A model generated the notes under the pieces. That model was not told the origin of the DNA. It ran no database searches and saw nothing but the letters and a program-made list of their open reading frames with translations. Below, piece after piece: positions 42,206 through 52,927 of a stretch of 64,000 nt of DNA; the first letter of the stretch is position 1, and every line of letters starts with the position of its first letter. The translations under genes were made by a program, and so were the position numbers. This DNA comes from Phytophthora colocasiae (Eukaryota; Oomycota; Peronosporomycetes; Peronosporales; Peronosporaceae): contig JAGKQI010000078.1 of assembly GCA_018806915.1 (NCBI GenBank), forward strand, positions 248,001 through 312,000, written 5' to 3'.

Positions 42206-43179
42206 GGTCTGCTGTTCTCTTATCTGTGCTGATGATACGCTCGCTGGGTCTGATCGCTGGTCTCTATGGGGGAACGGGGAATGGCTTGCCTGGTTTGGCC
42301 TGGGAGTGACGGTGGGGCCAGCCGGGAAACCGCCTCGTCCTTGTCGCAGCCCTGACTGCTTGGCCTTTCCGTGCCTGGGCGCCACCTGCCACCTGCGCCT
42401 GCAAAATCTCTAGCAGACTGCAAAGTACATGCACTGTACCAAGCCATGTGCCTCGATTCACCTCCCTTGGTCCTGGTCCAGGACTCCTGGAGACTTGTGG
42501 CACCTGCTCGCCACGTGACATGGCTATGTAGCGCAGCTCGAACCAACGGATTACTCGCGCTCAGGACGAATCCGACTTATGATCCGGATCAAATTGACGG
42601 AGACTTTGTCGGCTGCGACCACGGTCGACACTTGGCTGTGTGTGTACACACTGTGTAGAGCGTTGAGCTGCAGCATGCAGCTTCTTGTCAACAACGTTCG
42701 CTAGAAAACAGCCAATATTTTCCATCGCGCCGTCGACAATTTCGATCCTGCGATCCAACGCTGCACGGCGATCAACGAAGACGCCTGCACCGAAAGCTGC
42801 TCGCTTTGCAGAGCTTGGTTAGCCAACCACCAAGTCGCGCGATCGCACCATGCACACCGAAAGCAGCATGTCTCCTACAGAAGAATCCAAGGGTACAGCA
42901 CGTTTCCCCCAAAGCAGAGTGAATATACCACTTTGGCTACAGGAACTGCACCAGCAGCCGACGATCCGGACAATCCGCGTCAATTTTGATTGAGTCTCAC
43001 ACGCGCCACACTGATCAAACAACTGGTAGGTTTGCGGGGCCATCCGGAGGCCAGCACCACCAGATACGGGTACGATATCCATACATGACGACAGGAGGCG
43101 TGACAGCATCGTACTGAGTATACTAGAGATGTTGTTTGACTTTCATAGCTTCAGCTATACCAAGTTGGTGTATTGGAGA
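42206..43179. other. Spacer upstream of the Ser-rich gene
   Basis: Just under 1 kb between the ATG of the Ser-rich gene and the stop of the ADIP-like gene, both on the minus strand. The short frames on both strands have no recognisable content. It presumably holds the promoter of the Ser-rich gene; no core element is obvious. Confidence 0.5.
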
Positions 43180-45386
43180 TCACTTCTCGGCGGGGACATT
43201 GATACCGATCTTCTTGAGCAGGGCAGCCGTGCCTGGAGTAGCTACATCGTACATGTACCACGTCAAACGACCACGAACAAAAAGGTTAGTGCAACTTGTA
43301 TCACACCCCAATTGCAGTAAGTTATTACCCGAAACTGGAACTTCAAAAGGCGAGTCTGGTCCGTCCAGCTTCACTGGACGCTGACGCTTTGGTGTCGAGC
43401 AACTGACATATTCAGGAGGTACTCGTTCGTTGGAGAGATCAGAAGCTGCATCACAAGACCCGAAGATGAGATCACGTTTGGTGATCTACAAGATACAAGT
43501 TGTGAGAACAATTGTTCATGTGGAACGCTACATTCATTTTTTGCTGCTTACCTCAAACTCCAAGCGGTCCTTGTCGAGTTTGACGGCTTGCTCTTGCAAC
43601 AGTCTGCGTTCCTTCTCTAGATTCTGTCGAAGTACAGCCAATGCACTCTTCTCTTGTGCTACCTCCTCTTCAGCGTCAGCATCAGGTGAACTCCTTGATC
43701 GAGCTACGCGACCAGGATGCACATTAGACTCATTGCGTGCTTTCGCTGCAATACTCTGATAATTCGTTTCATTACCAACGCGGGTGTCAACTGCCGGCGA
43801 CACGAGCGAAGCTTGAAGCAGCTGATCTTGCTCGTTGATAATGGCATGTGCATCCTCCAGCTTCTGTCGTAAGCGCTTGATTACCTCTTTATCGCTGCGT
43901 GCCTCAGCGGAAGGCAACTCGTTACGAATTACGTGCTCAAGCTGCTGTAGCTTCTCGTCCAGAGCCTCCATCGACGCAGAAATAAACTGAGGAATTCCTT
44001 CCTTTGTCGCCATATTGAACGGTGTCGGAGTAAAATCATCTATAGGAGCACTGGCTAACTTTTCAAGCTCCTCCGCATCACCTCCCAGATTTTTTCTACA
44101 TGTGTACAAAACAAACAAACAGACGTGAATTAAGAGCGGCAAGCACAAGCTTTCAAAGGAACGTACTGTGCGAGAAAAAGTTGGACTGCCTTCTTGTATT
44201 GCGACGTCAGTGATCCCAAGTGATGCTGCAATATGTCGTAATTCTTCGCTAGAGCGTCATTGTCAAGAAGTAATTCAGCTTTCTTGCGCTCGAGATTGTC
44301 CATGATCTGTTTCGTCAGCTTGCTCTCCTTTGACTCATTCGACATTGAAGCCTGTTTCCGCTCGCGGGCTCCATTCAGCGTCTTTGAAATCGCCATTCCC
44401 TAATAACCATACTGCACTTTCAGCTAGATTGCACACTTTAAGGAATAGCCAAACTATCAACCTACCCGTTTCTCTTTTGCAGCACGCACAACCGCGTCCT
44501 GCAGACTCTTTTTCAGCCGCGCATAGTCTACATCTTTCCTCCTTACTTGCGCTTTATACGCCGTTTCCACTCCTTGTAATCTAGCCAAAAAAGAAAACAA
44601 ATAATGTAAATTCAAACTGCAGAAAAATAAAAACATTCATCAACCATTACTATACCTTGCACAATTGACCTCAAGCGTCTTTTTTTCAATCTGGAGCGTC
44701 TTCCTCTCGTTCATCAGGCTCTGCTCCTTAGCTTTAAAAATATTTTCTTTCTGAGCAAAATTCTGCTTGGCCGTCTCTAGATCTGCTGTCAGCGTCTGAA
44801 CGATATGATTCTTCCTCTCCAGTAATTTCTCCACTTTCCCCAAACTCTCACTGAGTTGATTCTGATGGTCCAGCTCCCGATCTCTCACATAGAGCAGATA
44901 ACTCACAAGGTCCATGACTTCTCGAACTCCTTTCTCCGCCTTCTTCTGCTCTGCTGTCTGTTTGATGTCGTCAACATCTAGACGTTTCCAAATCTGGTCC
45001 AGTTTCAGAGTGCAAACTCTATCAACATCATCTTCTGTGTTCTCCTTGGCCAAAAACCTCCTCGTGCCGTTCTCCGCATTCGTACGAGGTTCCACCATCG
45101 ACGAAAGCGCCACAACGTGCTGAAGCTGATCATTCAAGTAGTTCTGGTTATCCTCTAAGGTCTGATTACTCGGTAGTCGCCATGGACTCATAGTACTTGG
45201 GGCACAAGTTGCTCTCCGTAAAGAGTCGAGTCTTGAATCCTCAATAAACACGTTATTCTCCTTCTCTTCTTCACTGGGAGGACCCTCCTGACGCGGACGT
45301 TTAGACCGGTGGAAGGAAGAGCTAAAGTCCATGGCGTATCCCCCGCTACTGCTTTCCTCACGAGCGCGAGTGCGTCCGAAGTCCAT
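43180..45386 (-). CDS. SSX2IP/ADIP (Msd1)-like centrosomal coiled-coil protein, 6 exons
   Basis: Six minus-strand exons join in frame to 613 residues: 45386-44656, 44580-44466, 44399-44167, 44095-43552, 43485-43329 and 43241-43180. Introns are 66-87 nt with GT-AG ends. The central part is coiled coil and follows the ADIP domain order of SSX2IP: NQNYLNDQLQHV, then LVSYLLYVRDRELDHQNQL, LQGVETAYKAQVRRKDVDYA, KRGMAISKTL and LLLDNDALAKNYDILQHHLG. SSX2IP/Msd1 proteins anchor microtubules at centrosomes and basal bodies, which fits an organism with flagellated zoospores. The start MDFGRTRAREE is chosen as the first ATG in frame. The last, short exon is the least certain. It is divergent from TTLL12, 143 bp apart. 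Confidence 0.85.
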
Positions 45387-45529
45387 GCAGGTCCCTCCCT
45401 TACTGGATGCGGAATTCAAATGACCATCACTCCAATGTTTTTAAGTTCGCAGTTGAAGGACCGAACTTAACAAAAATGTAGCCATTTGTAAGGGCTCTGG
45501 AGCCATTCGTGTATCAAAGCGCAGCAACA
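45387..45529. promoter_or_regulatory. Shared promoter region of ADIP-like gene and TTLL12
   Basis: Only 143 bp separate the two divergent start codons, so control elements must overlap. Weak Inr-like matches occur on each side: CCATTCG at 45503-45509 for TTLL12, and on the minus strand TCATTTG near 45420. Confidence 0.55.
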
Positions 45530-47611
45530 ATGGAGCAGGAGATGGAAACGTTCCTACAGCAACACCAAGCGCAATTAGTGGACGCGCAAGTGCCTGAGCA
45601 TTTGTGGCCTGTAGCGTACTACAAGCTCAAGTAAGAATTAGCTACAGTCTTTGATTTTTAAAATGCTAATTAGTGATGATGTAGGAATGAGGTGTTTGAT
45701 GCCGGCAATTACTTCTTCCTGGCTCGTGATGAGGACGGAGATCTGCACACGGTTGTGCGTGATGATGTGGATTTAACTCCTGTGCAACCTGAAGCGGATG
45801 AAGCTCTGTTCCTGGTGGACCATGCGTGGACTTTCACGGCCGACAAGGTGTTAAAGCAGCTTGAAGCTGTACCGCCGCTCCTTGAGCGTATGGAGAATCT
45901 CATGCAGCTTACAACGGAGGAGACTGCTGAGCTTCCCAAAGAGGATCGTGTGGCTACTGTTGCTAATCGTGTGTGGCGCTACGCCAACACGTACAGCCTT
46001 GGAAACATGAAGCCTGAAGATGCGGCCACGATCTGGTACGTGATGGACGAGGTTGGATCGGCCATTGAACACAGCGATGAACCCAACGTTCGTATGGCTC
46101 CGTTCTACTTTGGACGTTCGCAGTGCGCGTTTTCTCTCGTGTGGACTGTACAGCCTGTTGAAGGTGGAGACTTCCTGTCACGAGACTACTTCCCGAAATT
46201 TGCAGCTGATGCAGCCATGCACACTGCTCTTCTTTCTGCATTGTTCTACGAGCCTGACAAGACTGAGAATTTGTACGTGGACGAGCTACAGGAGGTTGTC
46301 GCCACGCGTAAGCAGCAGTACACGCTGGAGGGTGCTCGTGCGACGTTCCACACCATCGCCAGCCGTGACTCGGAGACGCTACCGGATCCAGCTACGACTA
46401 CTACGTTAGTCCCGCTTTCCTCTGTTGTGGCTGGGTCGGAGCCTGTTCGTGTTTGCTCTGGTAAGGTTTCTTGCTGCTTGTACATCGAATTTTATCGCTA
46501 ACATGTTTAATATGCAGACTTGCAGTTGGTGCACAACAACATGACTCACCCACGCGTCACAATGGTGGACAATGAGGATGAAGCGCACGTCGTGTGGTCT
46601 ACACGTCACCTTAAGGACTTCCCGAAGTACACCACCAACGAAAATGTGCAGATTATCAACCAGTTCCCCAACGAGAAGATCCTTACGTGCAAGGACCTGC
46701 TCTATGAAATGTGCAAGCTGTACGTAGTTTATGGGTAGACAGACCGTGCCTCCTCTCTATATGAGTCACTAACGTTATGGCTTTCCGTGTACAGGCAGAA
46801 CAATGGTGTGCAACCTGACTGGCTCGCGGAGACTTACAACATGACCAGCGAGTTCCCCGAGCTTATTGCACAGTTCATTCGACGCGATGTGGCTGCCCAC
46901 GAGAACGGTGATGACGATGATGAGGCGAACCACTGGATCTGCAAGCCCTGGAACATGGCGCGTTCAATCGACACGTGCATTGCTCAAAATGCTCCTCACC
47001 TTGCGCGTCTGACTGAGACCGGACCGAAGATTGCATGCAAGTACATCCACCGCCCGCTGTTGATCGACCAACGCAAGTTTGACTTCCGTTTCCTAGTGAT
47101 GGTTAAGTCCACGGAGCCGTTGGAACTTTACCTGAGCGGCGTGTATTGGCTTCGTATTGCGAACAAGGAGTTCACCATGGACGGCTTCCAGGACTTCGAG
47201 AAGCATTTCACTGTGATGAACTACTCGGACTTTGCCGTTCGCATCATGGACAACGACGAATTTGTTGAGCGATTTGAGAACGAATACCCTAGCGAAGACT
47301 GGCCCATGGTGTACACTGAGATCTGCTCTACTATCAAGAAATTGTTCGAGTGTGCTACTGCTCAGCCTCCTCCGCTTGGACTCGGCCGCTGCACCAAATC
47401 GCGCGCTCTTTACGGCGTAGATGTGATGCTGTCGTGGGAAGTGGACGAGGAGACTGGCGACGAACGTCTACGCCCGATCATCCTGGAGACGAACTTCCAG
47501 CCTGACTGCACGCGTGCTTGCAAGTACTTCCCGCAGTTCTACAACGACCTCATGAACGTGCTTGTATTCGACCGTCCGGACGAGACGGCACACGGCTGCA
47601 CGCGCCTTTAA
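45530..47611 (+). CDS. TTLL12: Tubulin-tyrosine-ligase-like protein 12, 4 exons
   Basis: Exons 45530-45630, 45685-46460, 46518-46719 and 46795-47611 give 631 residues (human TTLL12 is 644). Introns are 54, 57 and 75 nt. It begins MEQEMETFLQQHQAQL; the ATG sits in a short first exon. The N-terminal half is the TTLL12-specific region (LFLVDHAWTF, IWYVMDEVGSAI). The C-terminal half is the TTL-type ATP-grasp domain (VQIINQFPNEKILTCKDLLY, WICKPWNMARS, CKYIHRPLLIDQRKFDFRF, ILETNFQPDC). TTLL12 is known as an atypical member linked to tubulin and histone modification; whether it is an active ligase here cannot be told. Confidence 0.93.
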
Positions 47612-47723
47612 CTCTGAGCAATGAATTACCACGATTCGGTCGTGAGCCCCTGAAAGAACAAGACGTGTTTATTTGTTATGTGGTGCCGAAAGAAGTGGAA
47701 GCTGTGCAAACTTTCAAGAAAGG

Positions 47724-50006
47724 CTAATGTTTGATAGGCTTCTTCTTCAAGATCTCCTCGATGGGGTTGCTGGATGGAGCATCTTCGTCGTTATTGACGT
47801 AAGCCATGAGGTTAAACAGCAGATCCTCCTCCGGAGACTTCCCATCGCTCGTCCCACCGTACTCAACAGGGATGTTCTCCACTGGAATACGCTCAGATAA
47901 GGCCTCAAAGATCTTCTTCTTTCCACGTACAATGATCACCTTTTCACGCGTTACATCGTCAACCATCCCCTTCACCGTGTTCCAGATCATACTGAACCAC
48001 GACGGTACGTTGATCACGAAAATGTACGCACATCGCTCTGGGTAGTGCTTGCCCGAAACAGAAGCAGCCTTGCGGACGTACTCGACAGCTTCACCTGCAA
48101 AGTCCGAGATGCCGATCCCATCCACATCCAACACCGAGATACCCTTGCGGTTGTCATCCTGCTCGATCACTTGCCATAGAAACTCGGTGATCATTAGGTA
48201 GTTGTGCATCAGATCGTCCAACGTAAGTCCCGCATTCTTAAGTGCCTTCAGGTTGATTTTGCCTGGTTTCTCATAGTACACAGGCTCGCCATTCTTGCCC
48301 CGTTTGTGGTAGTAATGCGGGTAATTCTCCTTGATGATCTTAAAGTGCGGACTGGGCTCTTCAAGCAGAGTATCCACACCCTCATCACGTCGCCACTCAG
48401 TAGTTTCATTGTATCGTTCCAAGGCCTTCGTCTCATCACCCTTCTCGGCAAGAATGAAGCGCTTGGGGACTGATCCAGTAGACTCTAGTGCAGTAACAGA
48501 GTGTGCAAGGGTAGATTCGTTGTTAGATTTTGGAGCTTGCACCGATCCTGGACGACTAGCGCTTCCGTTGGCGTTGTCTGCACCAGGAACAAATCGGTAT
48601 TCTGTCACGATGAGCTTCAGTGTGCCATTAGCAGTAGGGCTTGAGTAATCGATGTCGTCAACCTCTGGCTCGAAGACTGGAGGTTGAAACAACGCCGAGA
48701 ACGGGTGATCCACCTTCACTGCGACGTAGAAAGCAGGTAGCATCACCAGTACTAACACCACCAGCTCGCGACGCAGACTGTCCTCCATACTATTGAGGGC
48801 CCCCCAGAGGTAATGAGTAAGTAAGGCGTAGAACAGCGCGAAAATGGGCACTGGCACAAGGCGCAATAGGTCAGATACCCGGTAAAAGACAGCCATGCCG
48901 GCCTTGATCTTCGGGGCCGACGGTGGCTTTCTGTTCTTCGCAAGCTTTCCCAATAGTTTACGCGGAGCAACACCCGTCAGTCTTACCACCAGAACACCAG
49001 GGCCGTTCTTTAGTGGCAATTCAAAGACCGATTCAGGTTCATCTCCATCAGGTCCAGGAGGTTTCGCATGCGCCAGCATTTTCTGCTGGAGTAAAGCTCC
49101 AGGCAGAACAGCTTCTGCTCCATTAGTCAACTGGAAGAAGATCTCCGCTTGCTGGATGCCACTCGATTCGACGGCCTTCTTGGCACTGGTACTACCACAG
49201 TTCGTGGCCTTGTTCGTCCTCTTTGCCGTACTCTCCAGCAATCCCAACGGCAACGCAATTTTCTGTCCGTAATTGTAAGGAGTAATAAGCTTGTTAAGCA
49301 TGGAAATCTGCTCGATCTTGGGTTTCGACGGCAAGATTGTGAATCTCAGCTCGGTTCCCTTGCCATCGCAGCAAATGTATCCCCCTGCAATGTGACTTGT
49401 AGGTTTCTTAAAGTTGCTGAGCCTCTTGTTAAACATCTGCGAGTGGCGATTGGACTCTATCACCGTAATGGCCACATTGGAGTCTCCAAAGCACACAGAA
49501 CCCACTTCCGTATCTGGATTCTCCGACATGGACAAACTGCCCGACGTGGACAACACAGAGGTGGACGCAGAGGACGTCAACTTATCTGTCTTCTCCTTCT
49601 TGTTGCTCTTCACGACCCCAACACCTGCTGGTACCTTGGTAAAGCACACGAACATCTCTCCAGGTACTCCTCGAGGTCTAGGACCCACATACCCTGTAAT
49701 TCCTCCCGTCTTGTTATTCCAGACCAACCCATGTTGATTCACGAGGACTAAAGGCTCTCCATACTGAACTTGTTCCCCTACAGAGCGTTGGTCGTTTGGA
49801 TGCAGCACCACAAACTCATCTTCCGTGAACAATTGCTGTAGTTTAGATCCAAGTGGCGGAACGCAGCTCAGGATACCGTGACGTCCATTTTTCTCGTAGA
49901 TTCCAATACCCAATTCATTAACAGAAGATCCTGTGTCCTCCACGTAGGCGGAACGAGTCGCTAGTCGCACCTTTTGGCCGTAGCGCAACACGTGAGCATC
50001 GCCCAT
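47724..50006 (-). CDS. CRAL-TRIO (Sec14-like) protein with two membrane segments
   Basis: A 760-residue single-exon protein starting at ATG 50006 (MGDAHVLRYGQKVRLATRSA). The N-terminal 120 residues form repeated beta-like units (VRLATRS..., GEPLVLVNQHGLVWNNKTGG) of a kind I know only from oomycete proteins. Two hydrophobic segments lie near 382-405 and 413-433 (VLVLVMLPAFYVAV). The CRAL-TRIO lipid-binding domain spans about 540-720: ETTEWRRDEGVDTLL, YYEKPGKINLKAL, GISVLDVDGIGISDF, YPERCAYIFVINVPSWFSMI. The family binds and exchanges phosphoinositides or other lipids. It converges with TTLL12, about 110 bp apart. Confidence 0.88.
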   Translation of the reverse strand: MGDAHVLRYGQKVRLATRSAYVEDTGSSVNELGIGIYEKNGRHGILSCVPPLGSKLQQLFTEDEFVVLHPNDQRSVGEQVQYGEPLVLVNQHGLVWNNKTGGITGYVGPRPRGVPGEMFVCFTKVPAGVGVVKSNKKEKTDKLTSSASTSVLSTSGSLSMSENPDTEVGSVCFGDSNVAITVIESNRHSQMFNKRLSNFKKPTSHIAGGYICCDGKGTELRFTILPSKPKIEQISMLNKLITPYNYGQKIALPLGLLESTAKRTNKATNCGSTSAKKAVESSGIQQAEIFFQLTNGAEAVLPGALLQQKMLAHAKPPGPDGDEPESVFELPLKNGPGVLVVRLTGVAPRKLLGKLAKNRKPPSAPKIKAGMAVFYRVSDLLRLVPVPIFALFYALLTHYLWGALNSMEDSLRRELVVLVLVMLPAFYVAVKVDHPFSALFQPPVFEPEVDDIDYSSPTANGTLKLIVTEYRFVPGADNANGSASRPGSVQAPKSNNESTLAHSVTALESTGSVPKRFILAEKGDETKALERYNETTEWRRDEGVDTLLEEPSPHFKIIKENYPHYYHKRGKNGEPVYYEKPGKINLKALKNAGLTLDDLMHNYLMITEFLWQVIEQDDNRKGISVLDVDGIGISDFAGEAVEYVRKAASVSGKHYPERCAYIFVINVPSWFSMIWNTVKGMVDDVTREKVIIVRGKKKIFEALSERIPVENIPVEYGGTSDGKSPEEDLLFNLMAYVNNDEDAPSSNPIEEILKKKPIKH

Positions 50007-50465
50007 TATGGAGACTAAGGCGAAGTGGCGACGCTTTTAGACGGATAAGCGCAGCCGTACCACCGCTATTATAGGATTGGTTGAAATGCATTTGACCAAT
50101 CCCTGATTTTAGCGATGTAAACCTAATCCGGTGTGACGCGTCTCAAATATAATGAGATAATAATATGATTGGTTGGAATATAAATGACATCACATACAAA
50201 ATCAAGTGAACAGGTCTTGTAATTGGAGAATTTAGACACTGTCTCGTCTCAAATTGTGAATTTGAACAATAGGATTGGTTGAAAATCTTTTGGTTTGAAC
50301 TTGAAGAAGCCAGCAAAGTACGTGGCATCACGATGTTGTGGGGATCATAACGAGTACGACTTGATCACTCCAGTGAATCCAAGTTCCCTACCTGGGAGCA
50401 TATACGTGGCTGTTACGACTGGATAGACTTACGACCTGATACTGGAAAGCTCGATTGACGATTCT
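50007..50465. promoter_or_regulatory. Spacer with three ATTGGTT (CCAAT-type) repeats
   Basis: This spacer lies between the CRAL-TRIO and TFIIIC genes. GGATTGGTTGAAA-like sequence recurs at 50074-50086, 50167-50176 and 50271-50284, with an opposed CCAAT (GACCAATCC) near 50094. On the minus strand these read as CCAAT boxes upstream of the CRAL-TRIO gene. An exact Inr match (CCACTTC, minus strand) lies at 50022-50028, 16 bases before its ATG. Confidence 0.45.
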
Positions 50466-52673
50466 CTAAAAGGAATACTCAGTGGTTTCCTTGGCTGGAG
50501 TTTTTGTCTCGTTCGCGTCTTCCTCTTCTTCTTCTTCTTCGTCCATCTCCTCGTCATCGTTGTACGTGGCGCGTGAGCGACCAACACTGTTGGTCTCGGT
50601 TTCTTCATTCTCCTCTTCCAAGTCTTCTTCTTCCTCTTCGTCTTGCTTTTCCATTTCGGCACCAGCTGAAAGCTTTTCAACATTAGACCCGGCATTGCGT
50701 TCTTGGATCAAAGACCGTTCAAATGCCAGCTCCTCGTCTTCTTCTTCCGCTTCAACCCCCTTAGCTGTTGCAGCTGTTCCATTCGACTTGCTCTTACTCG
50801 ATCGACCACCAAGTTCCTCTGCATAGTCACTGAGTGCCTGCTTCTTAAGCGCATCGAGGCGCTTGCGTCTCGTATCGAGTTCCGCCTTGGATCGACCCAC
50901 CATGGCGGCAATACGTAGCCGGATAATCTCACGCAGAGGTAGAAACATCTGCGTCGGATACCAGCCGCCCAACAGTGATGGAGTCGCTTGCTTGGAAAAC
51001 TGAGCGGTCCACTCCCGCACTTCATTGTCATCGATCTCATCAAGTTGGAACAACACATTCGCACTCGTCAACTGGACACCGAAGATCTCATAAACCTTTT
51101 CACTGGTTCCCGTAGCAGATGAAGTCCCATTTGCCTCCACGTTGTCATTCGCAGTATCGGAATCCTTGTCGTCCTGCTCTTCTTCTGAATCCCAGTCGTT
51201 CCCTGAATTCGATATGGGGCTTGCTTGTGGAGGTGATGATCCAGGAACAGAAGATCCGGGCACCGTTGGCTCCACCAGATACGAGCGTCGCGTCTCACCT
51301 CGAGTAAATCGCTCCTTCCGACGGCGTTTCGCAGCTTGAGCATTCTCAAGGGCCGAAGTTTGAGTCACCTTGACAATTCGTGGACCCTTGACGTGGCCAC
51401 CTTCGCCATTTGCATTGCCTGAACTAGCACCGACGAACTTCTTCATCCGTTTTCTAGTTGCATGAGTTACCTTCGAGTGTACAAGCTCGCGATTGTTACG
51501 TAGCTCCACAACCTGGAACTGCGATGCCGACTCCGCTCCTTCTGGTAACCTAGGATCGTAGCCCATCTTGATCCAAGAACCTCTCCAGGGTCCATCCACA
51601 AACACATAACAAAGTTTCCGAAGGAGTCGCCTTGCAGATCGGCGTTCAACTGCGTCCATCCCATCGAACAGTTTCGTTCGTAACCATACAGGTTTTTGCT
51701 CCAGCTTGCTCTGCAATAATTCCATTACGTGAGCATCCACACCATTATCGTCCACACCCACTGATCTTCTTCGAACCACTGGTTGTTCAGGCTTAGGCCC
51801 GGCAGGCGCAGGAGTATCATCGTGGAAATTCAGATACGTCATCGTGCTAGAAGGCTTCTTCGGAGCAGCAGTCGGCTGGTACCCCGATCTCTGCCGGAAT
51901 TCATACTTCTGTGGTAAATCCACCTTCGAAAATACCTCAGGGATCATCTCCAAGTGCGTCTCGTTCTCCACTGCCAGGTACGGTCGCAAACAGTCCTGTA
52001 GTTCTCTCTGTCGAATCGACGGCCTGGACAATGGACCATTCTCCACTACTGCACTATTCATCACTGCAGTTTCAACCGAATCGGTGGCGTTAGCTACAAC
52101 TGTAAGAGCGTCTTTATCCGGTTTTAACGTTGGATAGAACGACCTCGCAGTGAAATACTGGAAGTCAGCCATACCCTCGCAGACGTACTTCTCCTTGACC
52201 AGCCCCACCACTTCAGCTTTGATTTTGTATCCATCAGCTGAAATTGCCTCATTCTCGTCGTTATTCTCCTCCTTCTTCTCTTCTCTCGCTTCGTTACGTT
52301 TCCTCTTTGGTCGAGAGCGCTTTACTCGCAGCAAAACCATTTGCGTCTTGGTTAAATCAGCGAATAGCGGCTTGCACGACGGCTCTGACGGTCGCAGCTT
52401 CACTGATAAAAATTGACTCTTGGTCTCGTGCGCCTGCTGCAGACTTGGTAGTCCGTTGACTGTCTCGAGGACTTTTTTCATGTCGGAACCGTAGACCGGT
52501 AGCTCTAGAGCTACCAGCGGGCGAATGCCATCACCATGGAGGCTAATCTCGTGGCAGATAGTGGACGGACGTCTTGACTCCACGGTGGCGGAATTTGAGT
52601 CGCCGACAAGCTCTGCAGGCGTCACATTTGGCACGTTCTCCGAGGTTGTAGCTAGCTGCTGCTCGTCCGCCAT
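50466..52673 (-). CDS. TFIIIC subunit 5 (GTF3C5/TFC1-like)
   Basis: 735 residues from ATG 52673 (MADEQQLATTSE). TFIIIC binds the A and B boxes of tRNA genes and recruits TFIIIB for RNA polymerase III. The family's N-terminal triple-barrel region is visible around 40-190 (ALELPVYGSDMKKVLETVNG, LSVKLRPSEPSCKPLFADL). The central DNA-binding part (362-395) has FVDGPWRGSWIKMGYDPRLP, the hallmark of subunit 5. A long acidic, low-complexity C-terminus follows (EEEEDLEEENEETE, DEEMDEEEEEEEDANE), as in the yeast and human proteins. Single exon, no break seen. Confidence 0.9.
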   Translation of the reverse strand: MADEQQLATTSENVPNVTPAELVGDSNSATVESRRPSTICHEISLHGDGIRPLVALELPVYGSDMKKVLETVNGLPSLQQAHETKSQFLSVKLRPSEPSCKPLFADLTKTQMVLLRVKRSRPKRKRNEAREEKKEENNDENEAISADGYKIKAEVVGLVKEKYVCEGMADFQYFTARSFYPTLKPDKDALTVVANATDSVETAVMNSAVVENGPLSRPSIRQRELQDCLRPYLAVENETHLEMIPEVFSKVDLPQKYEFRQRSGYQPTAAPKKPSSTMTYLNFHDDTPAPAGPKPEQPVVRRRSVGVDDNGVDAHVMELLQSKLEQKPVWLRTKLFDGMDAVERRSARRLLRKLCYVFVDGPWRGSWIKMGYDPRLPEGAESASQFQVVELRNNRELVHSKVTHATRKRMKKFVGASSGNANGEGGHVKGPRIVKVTQTSALENAQAAKRRRKERFTRGETRRSYLVEPTVPGSSVPGSSPPQASPISNSGNDWDSEEEQDDKDSDTANDNVEANGTSSATGTSEKVYEIFGVQLTSANVLFQLDEIDDNEVREWTAQFSKQATPSLLGGWYPTQMFLPLREIIRLRIAAMVGRSKAELDTRRKRLDALKKQALSDYAEELGGRSSKSKSNGTAATAKGVEAEEEDEELAFERSLIQERNAGSNVEKLSAGAEMEKQDEEEEEDLEEENEETETNSVGRSRATYNDDEEMDEEEEEEEDANETKTPAKETTEYSF

Positions 52674-52927
52674 TTACTTAAGGTGTCACAACTACAAATC
52701 TGTAAATTACAAATGTATCAATAGTAAAATACAAATAAATTATTTACGAAGTGGTACACACGACATTACGACTACCGAAAAACAATTGGCAAGATCTACA
52801 CGATGCAGCCTAAACAGTACACTATGAACACGCTTGGCAACTTCTGGCGATCGCTTGGGAGAAACAATCCACTGGACGATGCAACGTCTTGTAACAGCTG
52901 GAGTTGGCAGTGCCAACTTGGCAGTGC

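Noticed and set aside
42220..42546. Upstream extension and overlapping frames before the Ser-rich gene
   Set aside because: The extension has only a GTG start and low-complexity content; ATG 42205 is more likely.
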